NCBI GenBank assembly: GCA_047601745.1 | Contig: JASGIS010000001.1 | Coordinates: forward strand, 2,170,001-2,234,000 | DNA from: JAKPAM01 sp047601745 | GTDB lineage: Bacteria; Pseudomonadota; Gammaproteobacteria; Burkholderiales; Burkholderiaceae_E | Length of the DNA: 64,000 nt | Reading direction: 5' to 3' | Shown here: positions 52,741-59,757 of the stretch, piece after piece | How positions within the stretch are numbered: position 1 is the stretch's first letter | Layout: each line of letters begins with the position of its first letter | Program-made: the position numbers and the translations under genes | The notes under the pieces: generated by a model | Database searches by the model: none | Told to the model about the DNA's origin: nothing | The model's input: only the letters and a program-made list of their open reading frames with translations

Positions 52741-53058
52741 TCACCCGAGCAGCAGGTTTCGGAACGGCTTGCGGTGCTTGAAGCGATAGGTGTGGAAGTG
52801 AGTCACTCCCGCCTGAAGGCGGGAGCTTCCTCGCCACGAGCCAGGGGCACTTTCGGTGCCGGAACCGGCTTGCCTCGCTTGACCTCGCCCTGAAGGACGA
52901 GGCTCGCGCTTTGGCCTTTCCGAGGCGTCCGGGTCGCCACCGGCCCAAGCCCCGACCAGGCCCAACGCCTGCATGGTCTCGAACGGCGCGGCGTGTTCGG
53001 CGCGCGGACGCGCGTAGAGCTGTGCGACCGATTCCTCGAGCGCATCACTGACGTTCAT
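52741..53058 (-). CDS. Small ORF interrupted in frame by the 119-bp element; possible gene remnant
   Basis: This 105-codon ORF starts 34 bases after the livF stop, on the same strand. The first 48 residues (MNVSDALEESVAQLYARPRA, then EHAAPFETMQALGLVGAW) and the last 19 (FHTYRFKHRKPFRNLLLG) look like ordinary protein. The middle 38 residues are translated from the 119-bp element. No family is recognised for the flanking parts. It may be the last gene of the importer operon carrying an in-frame insertion, or a decayed fragment. No strong Shine-Dalgarno sequence is seen. Confidence 0.4.
   Translation of the reverse strand: MNVSDALEESVAQLYARPRAEHAAPFETMQALGLVGAWAGGDPDASERPKREPRPSGRGQARQAGSGTESAPGSWRGSSRLQAGVTHFHTYRFKHRKPFRNLLLG
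52798..52916 (-). repeat. 119-bp two-hairpin element, copy 1
   Basis: This copy matches 53804-53922 at 109 of 119 positions in the same orientation. It has two stem-loops: CTCCCGCC-TGAA-GGCGGGAG (52806-52825) and CCTCGCCC-TGAA-GGACGAGG, the latter with one C-A mismatch. On the minus strand one frame reads RPSGRGQARQAGSGTE then GSWRGSSRLQAGVTH without stops, in frame with the small ORF at 52741-53058. Another frame ends EEAPAFRRE-stop, which resembles the C-termini of TnpB-like (IS200/IS605) proteins. It may therefore be an IS right-end remnant or a mobile palindromic element. Confidence 0.85.
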
Positions 53059-53092
53059 GCCGGATCCGGCAGGCGCCGTCGGAGAGCCGGCG

Positions 53093-53941
53093 TCAAACCC
53101 CCAGCAACCCCGCCAACGCCTGCCGGTCCCCGCGCAGCACCGTCGATTCGCCCGCCAGCGCGACGCGGCCCTTTTCGAGGACGATCGCGCGATCGGTCTG
53201 CGACAGCACCATCCGGTAGTCGCGATCGACGATCAGCGTAGCGATGCCGGTCTCGCGGATCGCGGCGATCACGCGCCAGATCTCGGCGACGACCAGCGGC
53301 GCCAGGCCTTCGGTCGCTTCATCGAGGATCAGCAATCGCGGGTGCGTCATCAGCGCGCGGCCGATCGACAGCATCTGCTGCTCGCCGCCGGACAAATGTT
53401 GTCCGCCGTGCGATTGCCGCTCGGCCAGCCGCGGAAACGTGTGGAACACGCGCTCGAGCGTCCAGTCGCGTGCGCCGTTCAGGCCGGGGCGCGCGCTCAT
53501 CACCAGATTCTCGCGCACCGACAGGTTCGGGAAGATGCCGCGGCCTTCGGGCACGTAGCCGATGCCGAGCCGCGCGATCGTTTCGGGCGGAGAGCCGGTG
53601 ACGTCGCGGCCGTCGATCGACAGGCTGCCGGTGCGGGGGCGCAGGTAGCCCATGATCGTGCGGATCAGCGTGGTCTTGCCCATCCCGTTGCGGCCGAGCA
53701 GCCCGATCGCCTGGCCGGCGTCGATCGTCAGCGACACGCCGTGCAGGACATGACTGTCGCCGTAATGAGCGTGCAGGCCCTCGGCTCGAAGCAAGGGTTC
53801 GCGGTGAGTCGCTCCCGCCTGAAGGCGGGAGCTTCCTCGCCACGAGCCGGGGGCCCCTTCGGTGCCGGAACGGGCTTGCCTCGCTTGACCTCGCCCTAGC
53901 GGGCGAGGCTTGCGCTTTGGCCCGTGGTCAGTCCCGTTCAT
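53093..53941 (-). CDS. livF: HAAT importer no. 2 ATPase LivF with an inserted N-terminal segment
   Basis: The ABC ATPase part is standard LivF: LLRAEGLHAHYGDSHVLHG, Walker A GRNGMGKT, signature LSGGEQQML and Walker B LLILDEATEGLAP. The frame is open up to an ATG at 53941, which overlaps the livG stop region and begins MNGTDHG. Between MNGTDHG and REPLLRAEG lie about 40 residues (KRKPRPLGRGQARQARSGTE and so on) translated from copy 2 of the 119-bp element. Removing them gives a normal-looking LivF N-terminus, MNGTDHG-REPLLRAEGL. The protein is therefore probably made with a basic, disordered insertion. A TTG just before LLRAEG is an alternative start that would bypass it. Confidence 0.88.
   Translation of the reverse strand: MNGTDHGPKRKPRPLGRGQARQARSGTEGAPGSWRGSSRLQAGATHREPLLRAEGLHAHYGDSHVLHGVSLTIDAGQAIGLLGRNGMGKTTLIRTIMGYLRPRTGSLSIDGRDVTGSPPETIARLGIGYVPEGRGIFPNLSVRENLVMSARPGLNGARDWTLERVFHTFPRLAERQSHGGQHLSGGEQQMLSIGRALMTHPRLLILDEATEGLAPLVVAEIWRVIAAIRETGIATLIVDRDYRMVLSQTDRAIVLEKGRVALAGESTVLRGDRQALAGLLGV
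53804..53922 (-). repeat. 119-bp two-hairpin element, copy 2 (inside livF)
   Basis: This copy lies 1006 bases from copy 1 in direct orientation, 92% identical. Hairpin 1 is identical to that of copy 1. Hairpin 2 is CCTCGCCC-TAGC-GGGCGAGG with full pairing, so the A-to-G change relative to copy 1 restores a base pair and argues for selection on structure. It lies within the first 46 codons of livF and is translated in the same frame as in copy 1 (GRGQARQARSG, GSWRGSSRLQAGATH). Confidence 0.88.
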
Positions 53942-54686
53942 CGTCGTGATGTCCGAGGTAGGCAGCCTGCACGTCGGGATCGGCGCGGATCCGCTCGGGC
54001 GAACCGGTGGCCAGCACGCGGCCGTTGACCATCACCGTCATCCGGTCGGCGATGCGGAACACCGCGTCCATGTCGTGCTCGACCAGCAGGATCGCGTGAT
54101 CGGTCTTCAGTCGTGCGAGCAGGGCCAGCATGCGGTCGGTTTCTTCGGCGCCCATGCCGGCCAGCGGTTCGTCGAGTAGCAGCACGCCGGGCCGCGTGGC
54201 CAGGCAGATCGCGATTTCGAGCTGGCGTTTGGCGCCGTGGCTCAGCGTGCCGGCGGTTCGCGACGATTCGTCGCGCAGCCCGACTGCCGCCAACGCTTCA
54301 TCGGCGCGCTCGTTGCTGGTCGCGCAGCGCCGGGCGGACGACCAGATCGCCCATGGCTTCGGTTCGCTGGCCTGCGCGGCCAGGCGGACGTTCTCGTGGA
54401 TGCTGAAGTCCGGAAAGATCGTCGTGCGCTGGTAGCTGCGGCCGATGCCGGCACGCGCGCGGCGCGGCTGCGGCCAGTGCGTCAGCTCGGTATCGCCCAG
54501 ATGGATCGTGCCCCACGTGGGCGCGACCTCGCCGGACAGCAGGTTGATCAGCGTCGACTTGCCGGCGCCGTTGGTGCCGATCACCGCATGGACTTCGCCC
54601 GGGTGCAGCGTCAGCGAGACGTTGTCGACGGCGATCAAGCCGCCGAAGCGGCGCGTCAGGTTCTCGGCGCGAAGCGTCGACCTCAT
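53928..54686 (-). CDS. livG: HAAT importer no. 2 ATPase LivG
   Basis: This 252-residue ATPase has RRFGGLIAVDNVSLTLHPGEVH, Walker A GTNGAGKS, signature LSHGAKRQLEIAICLAT and Walker B VLLLDEPLAGMG. Thr replaces the usual Pro in GPNGAGKS. The C-terminal DPDVQAAYLGHHDDERD is the usual LivG ending. The ATG overlaps the livM stop (ATGA), and its stop overlaps the presumed livF start by 14 bases. Confidence 0.93.
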   Translation of the reverse strand: MRSTLRAENLTRRFGGLIAVDNVSLTLHPGEVHAVIGTNGAGKSTLINLLSGEVAPTWGTIHLGDTELTHWPQPRRARAGIGRSYQRTTIFPDFSIHENVRLAAQASEPKPWAIWSSARRCATSNERADEALAAVGLRDESSRTAGTLSHGAKRQLEIAICLATRPGVLLLDEPLAGMGAEETDRMLALLARLKTDHAILLVEHDMDAVFRIADRMTVMVNGRVLATGSPERIRADPDVQAAYLGHHDDERD

Positions 54687-55744
54687 CGCCGGGCCTGGGT
54701 GGCGAGCCCCACCAGCCCGCGCGGCAGCAGCGCGACGAAGACGATGATCGTCAGCCCCATCGGCAATTGCCAGTGGTCGGCGAGCGGACCGACCAGTGCG
54801 TGCGTGCCGAACAGCTCCTTGAGCAGCGTGAACGCCACCGCGCCGATGACCGCGCCGTGCCACGGACCGATGCCGCCGAGGATCAGCATCAGCAGCACCT
54901 CGCCCGACAGGTGCCAGGCCAGCAGTTCGGGATTGACGGCCGCGTCGCGCGCCGCGACCAGGAAGCCCGCCAATCCCGCCAGCCCGCCGGCGATGACGAA
55001 GGCCGCCAGCTTGTAGCCCTGAGTGCCGAAGCCGGCCGCGCGCATCCGCCGCTCGTTGACGCGAATGCCGGCCAGCGCGGCGCCGAAGCGCGAGCGTCCG
55101 ATCGATGCGAGCAGTGCGTAGCTGGCCATTAGCGCCGCCAGCACCAGGTAATAGCCGTGCAGGCGGTTCTCCAGGTCGATCGGCCCCCACGACGGGCGGT
55201 TGTACAGGTACAGGCCGTCGCTGCCGCCGCCGACCGGCGTGTCGTGGACGACGAAGAACGCCATCTGCGCGAACGCCAGCGTCACCATGATGAAATAGAC
55301 GCCGCGCGTGCGCAGGCTCAGCGCGCCGATCACCAGCGCGGCCAGCGCCGCCGCGCCGATCGCCGCACCCATCAGCGTCGCGATCGACGCGTCGCCGTCG
55401 GCCAGCGACAGGCGGGCCGTCGCATACGCGCCGATCCCGAGGAACGCCGCGTGGCCGAGGCTGATCAGGCCGGTCGAGCCGACCAGCAGCTGCAGGCTCA
55501 ACGCGAAGATCGACAGGATCATCATCTTGACGACCAGGTCGGCGACATAAGGGCTCAGCCACGGACCGGCGGCCGCCGCCAACAGGGCGGCCATCAATGC
55601 GATCGCGCCGGCCCGGCCACCGTGCCGGGCGGGGCGCGAGACGGTGGCAGAGGAGGTCGAGATGGTCGAGGTGGCCGAAGCCGTCGCGCCGGCAGACGAA
55701 GCCGCCGCATCGGCGGGCGAAGGATTCACGGGCTTCTCCTTCAC
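54683..55744 (-). CDS. livM: HAAT importer no. 2 permease LivM
   Basis: This 353-residue permease has LivM features GLISLGHAAFLGIGAYATARLS, RSRFGAALAGIRVNERRMRAAGFGTQGYKL and GGIGPWHGAVIGAVAF. The GTG start overlaps the livH stop (GTGA) and has GGGAGG upstream. The first 45 residues are a Ser/Thr/Ala-rich hydrophilic leader, longer than usual and apparently low-complexity, before the first membrane helix. Confidence 0.92.
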   Translation of the reverse strand: MKEKPVNPSPADAAASSAGATASATSTISTSSATVSRPARHGGRAGAIALMAALLAAAAGPWLSPYVADLVVKMMILSIFALSLQLLVGSTGLISLGHAAFLGIGAYATARLSLADGDASIATLMGAAIGAAALAALVIGALSLRTRGVYFIMVTLAFAQMAFFVVHDTPVGGGSDGLYLYNRPSWGPIDLENRLHGYYLVLAALMASYALLASIGRSRFGAALAGIRVNERRMRAAGFGTQGYKLAAFVIAGGLAGLAGFLVAARDAAVNPELLAWHLSGEVLLMLILGGIGPWHGAVIGAVAFTLLKELFGTHALVGPLADHWQLPMGLTIIVFVALLPRGLVGLATQARR

Positions 55745-56613
55745 GCGCGCCTCCCGAGCAGCCCTTCGGGCCGCCAGACCAGCACGATCGCCATCAGCAG
55801 GTAGACGCCGATGCCGCTGACCTCGGCGAACAGCACCTTGCCGAACGTATCGACGAAGCCGACCAGCAGCGAGGCGATCAGCGCGCCGGTGATCGAGCCG
55901 ATGCCGCCGATGACGACGACGACGAAGCAGATGATCAGCACGCCGGCGCCCATGTTCGGATAGACCGACGACATCGGCGCGGCGATCATGCCCGACAGCG
56001 CGGCCAGTGCCACGCCGGCCGCGAACACGATCCGGTACAGCCGGCGGATGTCGATGCCCAGGCCGCGCGCCATGTCGCGATCGCTGGCGCCGGCGCGGAT
56101 CATCATCCCCAGCCGCGTGCGGTGGACGACGAAGTACAGCCCCAGCGCCAGCACGAGGCAGGCCGCCGACGCGAACAGCCGGTACCACGGGTATTGCATC
56201 AGATCCCCGAGCGCGAAGCTGCCCGACAGCCAGCCGGGCAACGGCACGCCGTGCACGTCGTTGCCGACCAGGATCGAGCGCAGTTCCTCGAACACCAGGA
56301 TCAGCCCGTACGTCATCAGTACCTGCTGCAGATGTTCACGCCGGTACAGGTAGCTGAAGAACAGCCATTCGAGCAGGTAGCCGAACGCGGCGGCCAGCAC
56401 GACGCCGCAGGCCAGCATCGCCACGAAGTGCTCGCCGAACAGCGGGCTCAGCGAGAACGCCAGGTAGGCGCCGATCATGTAGAAGCTGCCATGGGCGAGA
56501 TTGATCACGCCCATGATGCCGAAGATCAGCGTCAGGCCCGACGACAGCAGGAACAGCAGCAGGCCGTATTGCAGCGCGTTCAGGCACTGCACGAGAAACG
56601 TCGCAGTGTCCAC
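55741..56613 (-). CDS. livH: HAAT importer no. 2 permease LivH
   Basis: This 290-residue permease has LivH features: QCLNALQYGLLLFLLSSGLTLIFG, MGVINLAHGSFYMIGAY and the coupling segment GASDRDMARGLGIDIRRLYR. It has about eight membrane segments. The start codon is a GTG (56613). It lies 19 bases after livK and overlaps livM by four bases. Confidence 0.93.
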   Translation of the reverse strand: MDTATFLVQCLNALQYGLLLFLLSSGLTLIFGIMGVINLAHGSFYMIGAYLAFSLSPLFGEHFVAMLACGVVLAAAFGYLLEWLFFSYLYRREHLQQVLMTYGLILVFEELRSILVGNDVHGVPLPGWLSGSFALGDLMQYPWYRLFASAACLVLALGLYFVVHRTRLGMMIRAGASDRDMARGLGIDIRRLYRIVFAAGVALAALSGMIAAPMSSVYPNMGAGVLIICFVVVVIGGIGSITGALIASLLVGFVDTFGKVLFAEVSGIGVYLLMAIVLVWRPEGLLGRRA

Positions 56614-56632
56614 TTCTGTACCAACCCGCCTC

Positions 56633-57898
56633 TCAGAGCTTGCAGCCGCGGGACGGCGCGTCCAGCGCCTTGGCCGCGATGCCGATCACCTTGTTCTCGT
56701 TGCCCTCGACGCGGCGAAGATAGAAGTCCTGCACCGGATTGTGCGCGCGCGACAGCGAGAACGGGCCGCGTGGGCTGTCGATGCGCGCGTTCTCGATCGC
56801 CGCCTGCAGTTCGGCCTTGCGCGACACGTCGCCGCCGACCGCCGCGAGGCCGGCCGCCAGCATCTGCGCGGCGTCATAACCCTGGACCGCATAGACGTCC
56901 GGCTGCTGCTGGTGGGCCTTCGCGTACGCGGCGCGAAACGCCCGGTCGCGCGGTGTGTCCAGGCCGTCGGCATAGTGCAGCGCGGTCAGCATTCCCTGCG
57001 CCGATGCGTCCAGCGCCTCCAGCGGGCCGTCGGCCAGGAAGCCCGGCCCATATAACGGGATCGACCGGGCCAGACCGGCCGCCGCGTAGTCGTTGACGAA
57101 CTTGACGGCGGCGCCGCTCGAAAAGAACGCGTACACGGCATCGGGCCTGGCCGCCGCGATCTCGGTCAGCAGCGCCTGGAACTCGACGTTCGGAAACGGC
57201 AGCGCCAACTGCCGCGTGACGCGCCCGCCGGCCTTCTCGAAGCCCTCCTTGAAGCCGTTGGCCGATTCGTCGCCCGCCGTGTACTTCCAGGTGATCGTCA
57301 CCGCCGTCTTTTTCTTCTCGCGCTCGCCGGCCACCAGCCCCATCGCGTACGCGGGCTGCCAGTTCGAGAACGAGCTGCGGAAGACGTTCGGCGCGCACAT
57401 CGGGCCGGTGATCGCGTCGGCACCGGCGTTCGGCACGATCAGCAGCGTGCCGTTCTCGCGCACCGCGCGTGCCATCGCCATCGCGACGCCGCTGTGCACC
57501 GAGCCGATCAGCACGTCGACGCCGTCGCGGCGGATCAGCTTGTTGACGTTCTCGGTCGCCTTCGCGGGTTCGGATTCGTCGTCGACCTTGAACAACACGA
57601 TCTCGCGGCCGCCGAGCTTGCCGCCGAGTTCGTCGACGTGCAGCCGGAAGCCGTTCTCGATGGCCTTGCCCAGCGCGGCATAAGTGCCCGAGTACGGCAG
57701 CATCAGGCCGACCTTGAGCTTGTCCGGCGCGCCGGACTGCGCGCGAGCGGGCGGTGCGGCCACCGCCGCCGAGGCCAGCGCCGCGGCCAGCGCCGCCATA
57801 CGGATCACCGGAAGGGCCATCGGACGGATCATCGGAGGGATCACCAGACGCACCATCGGACGGATCATCGGGGCACGTGGCGCCATGCGCCGGGTCAT
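56633..57898 (-). CDS. livK: HAAT importer no. 2 periplasmic binding protein LivK
   Basis: This type I binding protein of about 421 residues has KVGLMLPYSGTYAALGKAIENGFRLHVDELGGKLGGREI and LIGSVHSGVAMAMARAVREN, typical of binding proteins found beside acyl-CoA catabolic genes. AAGGA lies 7 bases before ATG 57898; ATG 57913, which overlaps the hydratase stop, is the alternative. The N-terminus is odd: a 12-residue unit (PMIRPMxxxxI) occurs twice before the real signal peptide (ending ARAQ), encoded by a 36-base duplication, and gives several possible Met starts. The true signal peptide may start at MALPVIRMAALAAAL. Confidence 0.88.
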   Translation of the reverse strand: MTRRMAPRAPMIRPMVRLVIPPMIRPMALPVIRMAALAAALASAAVAAPPARAQSGAPDKLKVGLMLPYSGTYAALGKAIENGFRLHVDELGGKLGGREIVLFKVDDESEPAKATENVNKLIRRDGVDVLIGSVHSGVAMAMARAVRENGTLLIVPNAGADAITGPMCAPNVFRSSFSNWQPAYAMGLVAGEREKKKTAVTITWKYTAGDESANGFKEGFEKAGGRVTRQLALPFPNVEFQALLTEIAAARPDAVYAFFSSGAAVKFVNDYAAAGLARSIPLYGPGFLADGPLEALDASAQGMLTALHYADGLDTPRDRAFRAAYAKAHQQQPDVYAVQGYDAAQMLAAGLAAVGGDVSRKAELQAAIENARIDSPRGPFSLSRAHNPVQDFYLRRVEGNENKVIGIAAKALDAPSRGCKL

Positions 57899-57909
57899 CG
57901 GTCCGTCCT

Positions 57910-58701
57910 TCATCGATCGGTGACCCACGACGGCTTGCGCTTCTCGCGGAACGCCGCCATGCCTTCGGCGCCTTCGGCCGACGTGAACATCCGGCGGCTC
58001 CATACCGCCATTTCCGCCAGCCCTTCGTCGAGCGGCAACTGCGCGGCGCGGCGGGCCAGCTTCTTGCACTCGACGACCGCGATCGGCCCGCCGAGCGCGA
58101 TCATGTCGACCTCTTCCTGCACCGCGTCGATCAGACGCTCGCCCGGCACCGCGCGATGCGCGAGCCCCATCTGCACGGCCCGCTCGCCGTCGAAGCGTTC
58201 GCCGGTGACGAACAGCCGCGTCGCGTGGTGCGTGCCGAGCTTGGGCACGCAGACCATCGCGATGATCGCCGGGATCACGCCGATCCGTACTTCGGAGAAG
58301 CTGAACGGCACGTCGGCCGCGGTGATGACGATGTCGGCCGCGCCGACCAGGCCGAGGCCGCCCGCGAACGCCGCGCCGTTGACGGCGGCGATCACCGGCT
58401 TGGGACTGTCGATGATGCGCTTGAGCAGGTCGGGGTAGGGGACCGCGCGTTCGCCGTCGGCGGCCTGGCCGGGCGGGCGCTTCAGGTCGGCGCCGGCACA
58501 GAACGCCGGGCCGGTGCCGGTCAGGACGATGCAGCGTGCCGACGGGTCGTCGTTGGCGGTCTGCAGATGGTCGTACACCGCGTTGACCAGGTCCACCGAC
58601 AACGCGTTGCGGTTGTCGGGGCGGTTCAGCGTGATCCAGGCGGCGCCGCGGCGCACGTCGTACAGCGCGGCATCGGAGGGCGAAGCGGAAGGCGAGGGCA
58701 T
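57910..58701 (-). CDS. Enoyl-CoA hydratase family protein, LiuC-like
   Basis: This 263-residue crotonase has the oxyanion region FCAGADLKRPPG and NGAAFAGGLGLVGAADI, then FSFSEVRIGVIPAIIAMVCV. One catalytic Glu (SEVRIG) is kept while the other position is Gly, the pattern seen in methylglutaconyl-CoA and isohexenylglutaconyl-CoA hydratase-type proteins. This suggests hydration of a branched or glutaconyl-type enoyl-CoA, but not firmly. AGGAG lies 9-10 bases before the ATG at 58701. It is followed by livK after 11 bases, so hydratase and importer share a transcript. Confidence 0.88.
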   Translation of the reverse strand: MPSPSASPSDAALYDVRRGAAWITLNRPDNRNALSVDLVNAVYDHLQTANDDPSARCIVLTGTGPAFCAGADLKRPPGQAADGERAVPYPDLLKRIIDSPKPVIAAVNGAAFAGGLGLVGAADIVITAADVPFSFSEVRIGVIPAIIAMVCVPKLGTHHATRLFVTGERFDGERAVQMGLAHRAVPGERLIDAVQEEVDMIALGGPIAVVECKKLARRAAQLPLDEGLAEMAVWSRRMFTSAEGAEGMAAFREKRKPSWVTDR

Positions 58702-58908
58702 CGGTCGGGGTCTCCTGAGGGGGGCCACGAAAGTCGGATGGCATCCGAGCGGAGTCGGCGGAGCCGTCGATGATGAGGCGCGCTTCCGGTCAAGTCAAAG
58801 AGATCCGTCCGCTGATGCGATGCCGGCCGCGCTCGAGCGCGGGCCGGCCGTTCGCGGATCCGGATGCGGGTCGTCGATTCCCGTCGGCGAGGCCGGCGGG
58901 AAAGCGCG

Positions 58909-59739
58909 TCAGGCGCGCTTGCCGAAGATCGCGACGTTTTGCCGGGCGATCAGAACCGGGCAGCCATCGGGCGTCCAGATCGTCGTGCGCTGGGCGGAAT
59001 AACCGGCCTGGGCCGTTTCCGCCGCGCAGTCGACCAGCCACCACCCCGGGGTACCTTGCGAGGCACCGTCCGAGGCGCTTTGGCCATCCGGGGCCAGGAA
59101 ATCGATAGCCCAGGTCATCGTGCTGATCGGCTTGAACTCCTGAAACAGGACGAACGCCGCCGGCGGCAAGGCGTCGGCCATCGCCAGCAGGCTCACGGTT
59201 CCGCTGCCGGCATCGGGGTCGCGATGGCGCAGCCAGACCAGCATTCGCGGATCCGCACCCGGCGTGTGCGGCCTGGCACCGCCCGCCAGCTTCCCGTCGA
59301 AATGGCGCATGAAGTTCGGCTGGTCGGGCCAGCCGAAGAATTCCGGAATCGCCGCGTCCGGGGCCGGCGCATCCGGCGCCGGCAGGTCGACGTGATCATG
59401 ATCGACCGCACGGGCCGTGCCGAAGCAAAACGTCGCGCGCGTCGCCAGGCCGTCCTCGCCCACGAGATCGGCGCCGACGAAGACCGTCGACTTGCCGGCC
59501 CGCAAGGTCGTGGCCGTGACCCGCAGCATGCCCGTGGCCGGCCCGATGAATGCCAACTGCGCGGATCGCAACGGCGGCAGCCCGGGGAAGCGGCGGTTCG
59601 TCGCTTCCAGGCACAGCGCCGCGGACAGGCCGCCATAAGCCGTGCGGCCCTGCAGCCAGTCGGCCGGCAGCGAGACCTCGAAGTGATCGCCCTGCGGCGT
59701 CATCGACTGGATCAAACGAGAGAAAGGGGTAAGCGTCAT
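58909..59739 (-). CDS. Acyl-CoA thioesterase (double hotdog, TesB-like)
   Basis: This 276-residue protein has the double-hotdog layout of thioesterase-superfamily (TesB/4HBT_3) proteins. LQGRTAYGGLSAALCLEATNRRF carries the substrate-entry helix in the N-terminal domain, and MADALPPAAF lies in the C-terminal domain with TMTWAIDFL. It probably hydrolyses acyl-CoA intermediates or products of the neighbouring CoA-transferase. It follows the CoA-transferase gene by 18 bases on the same strand. A gap of 207 bases separates it from the hydratase. Confidence 0.85.
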   Translation of the reverse strand: MTLTPFSRLIQSMTPQGDHFEVSLPADWLQGRTAYGGLSAALCLEATNRRFPGLPPLRSAQLAFIGPATGMLRVTATTLRAGKSTVFVGADLVGEDGLATRATFCFGTARAVDHDHVDLPAPDAPAPDAAIPEFFGWPDQPNFMRHFDGKLAGGARPHTPGADPRMLVWLRHRDPDAGSGTVSLLAMADALPPAAFVLFQEFKPISTMTWAIDFLAPDGQSASDGASQGTPGWWLVDCAAETAQAGYSAQRTTIWTPDGCPVLIARQNVAIFGKRA

Positions 59740-59757
59740 CGAAGGCTCCGGATTCGA

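Noticed and set aside
53319..53843. A second reading frame inside livF starting in the repeat element (174 codons)
   Set aside because: It begins in another frame of the 119-bp element and continues as a shadow of the LivF ATPase, with no motif of its own.
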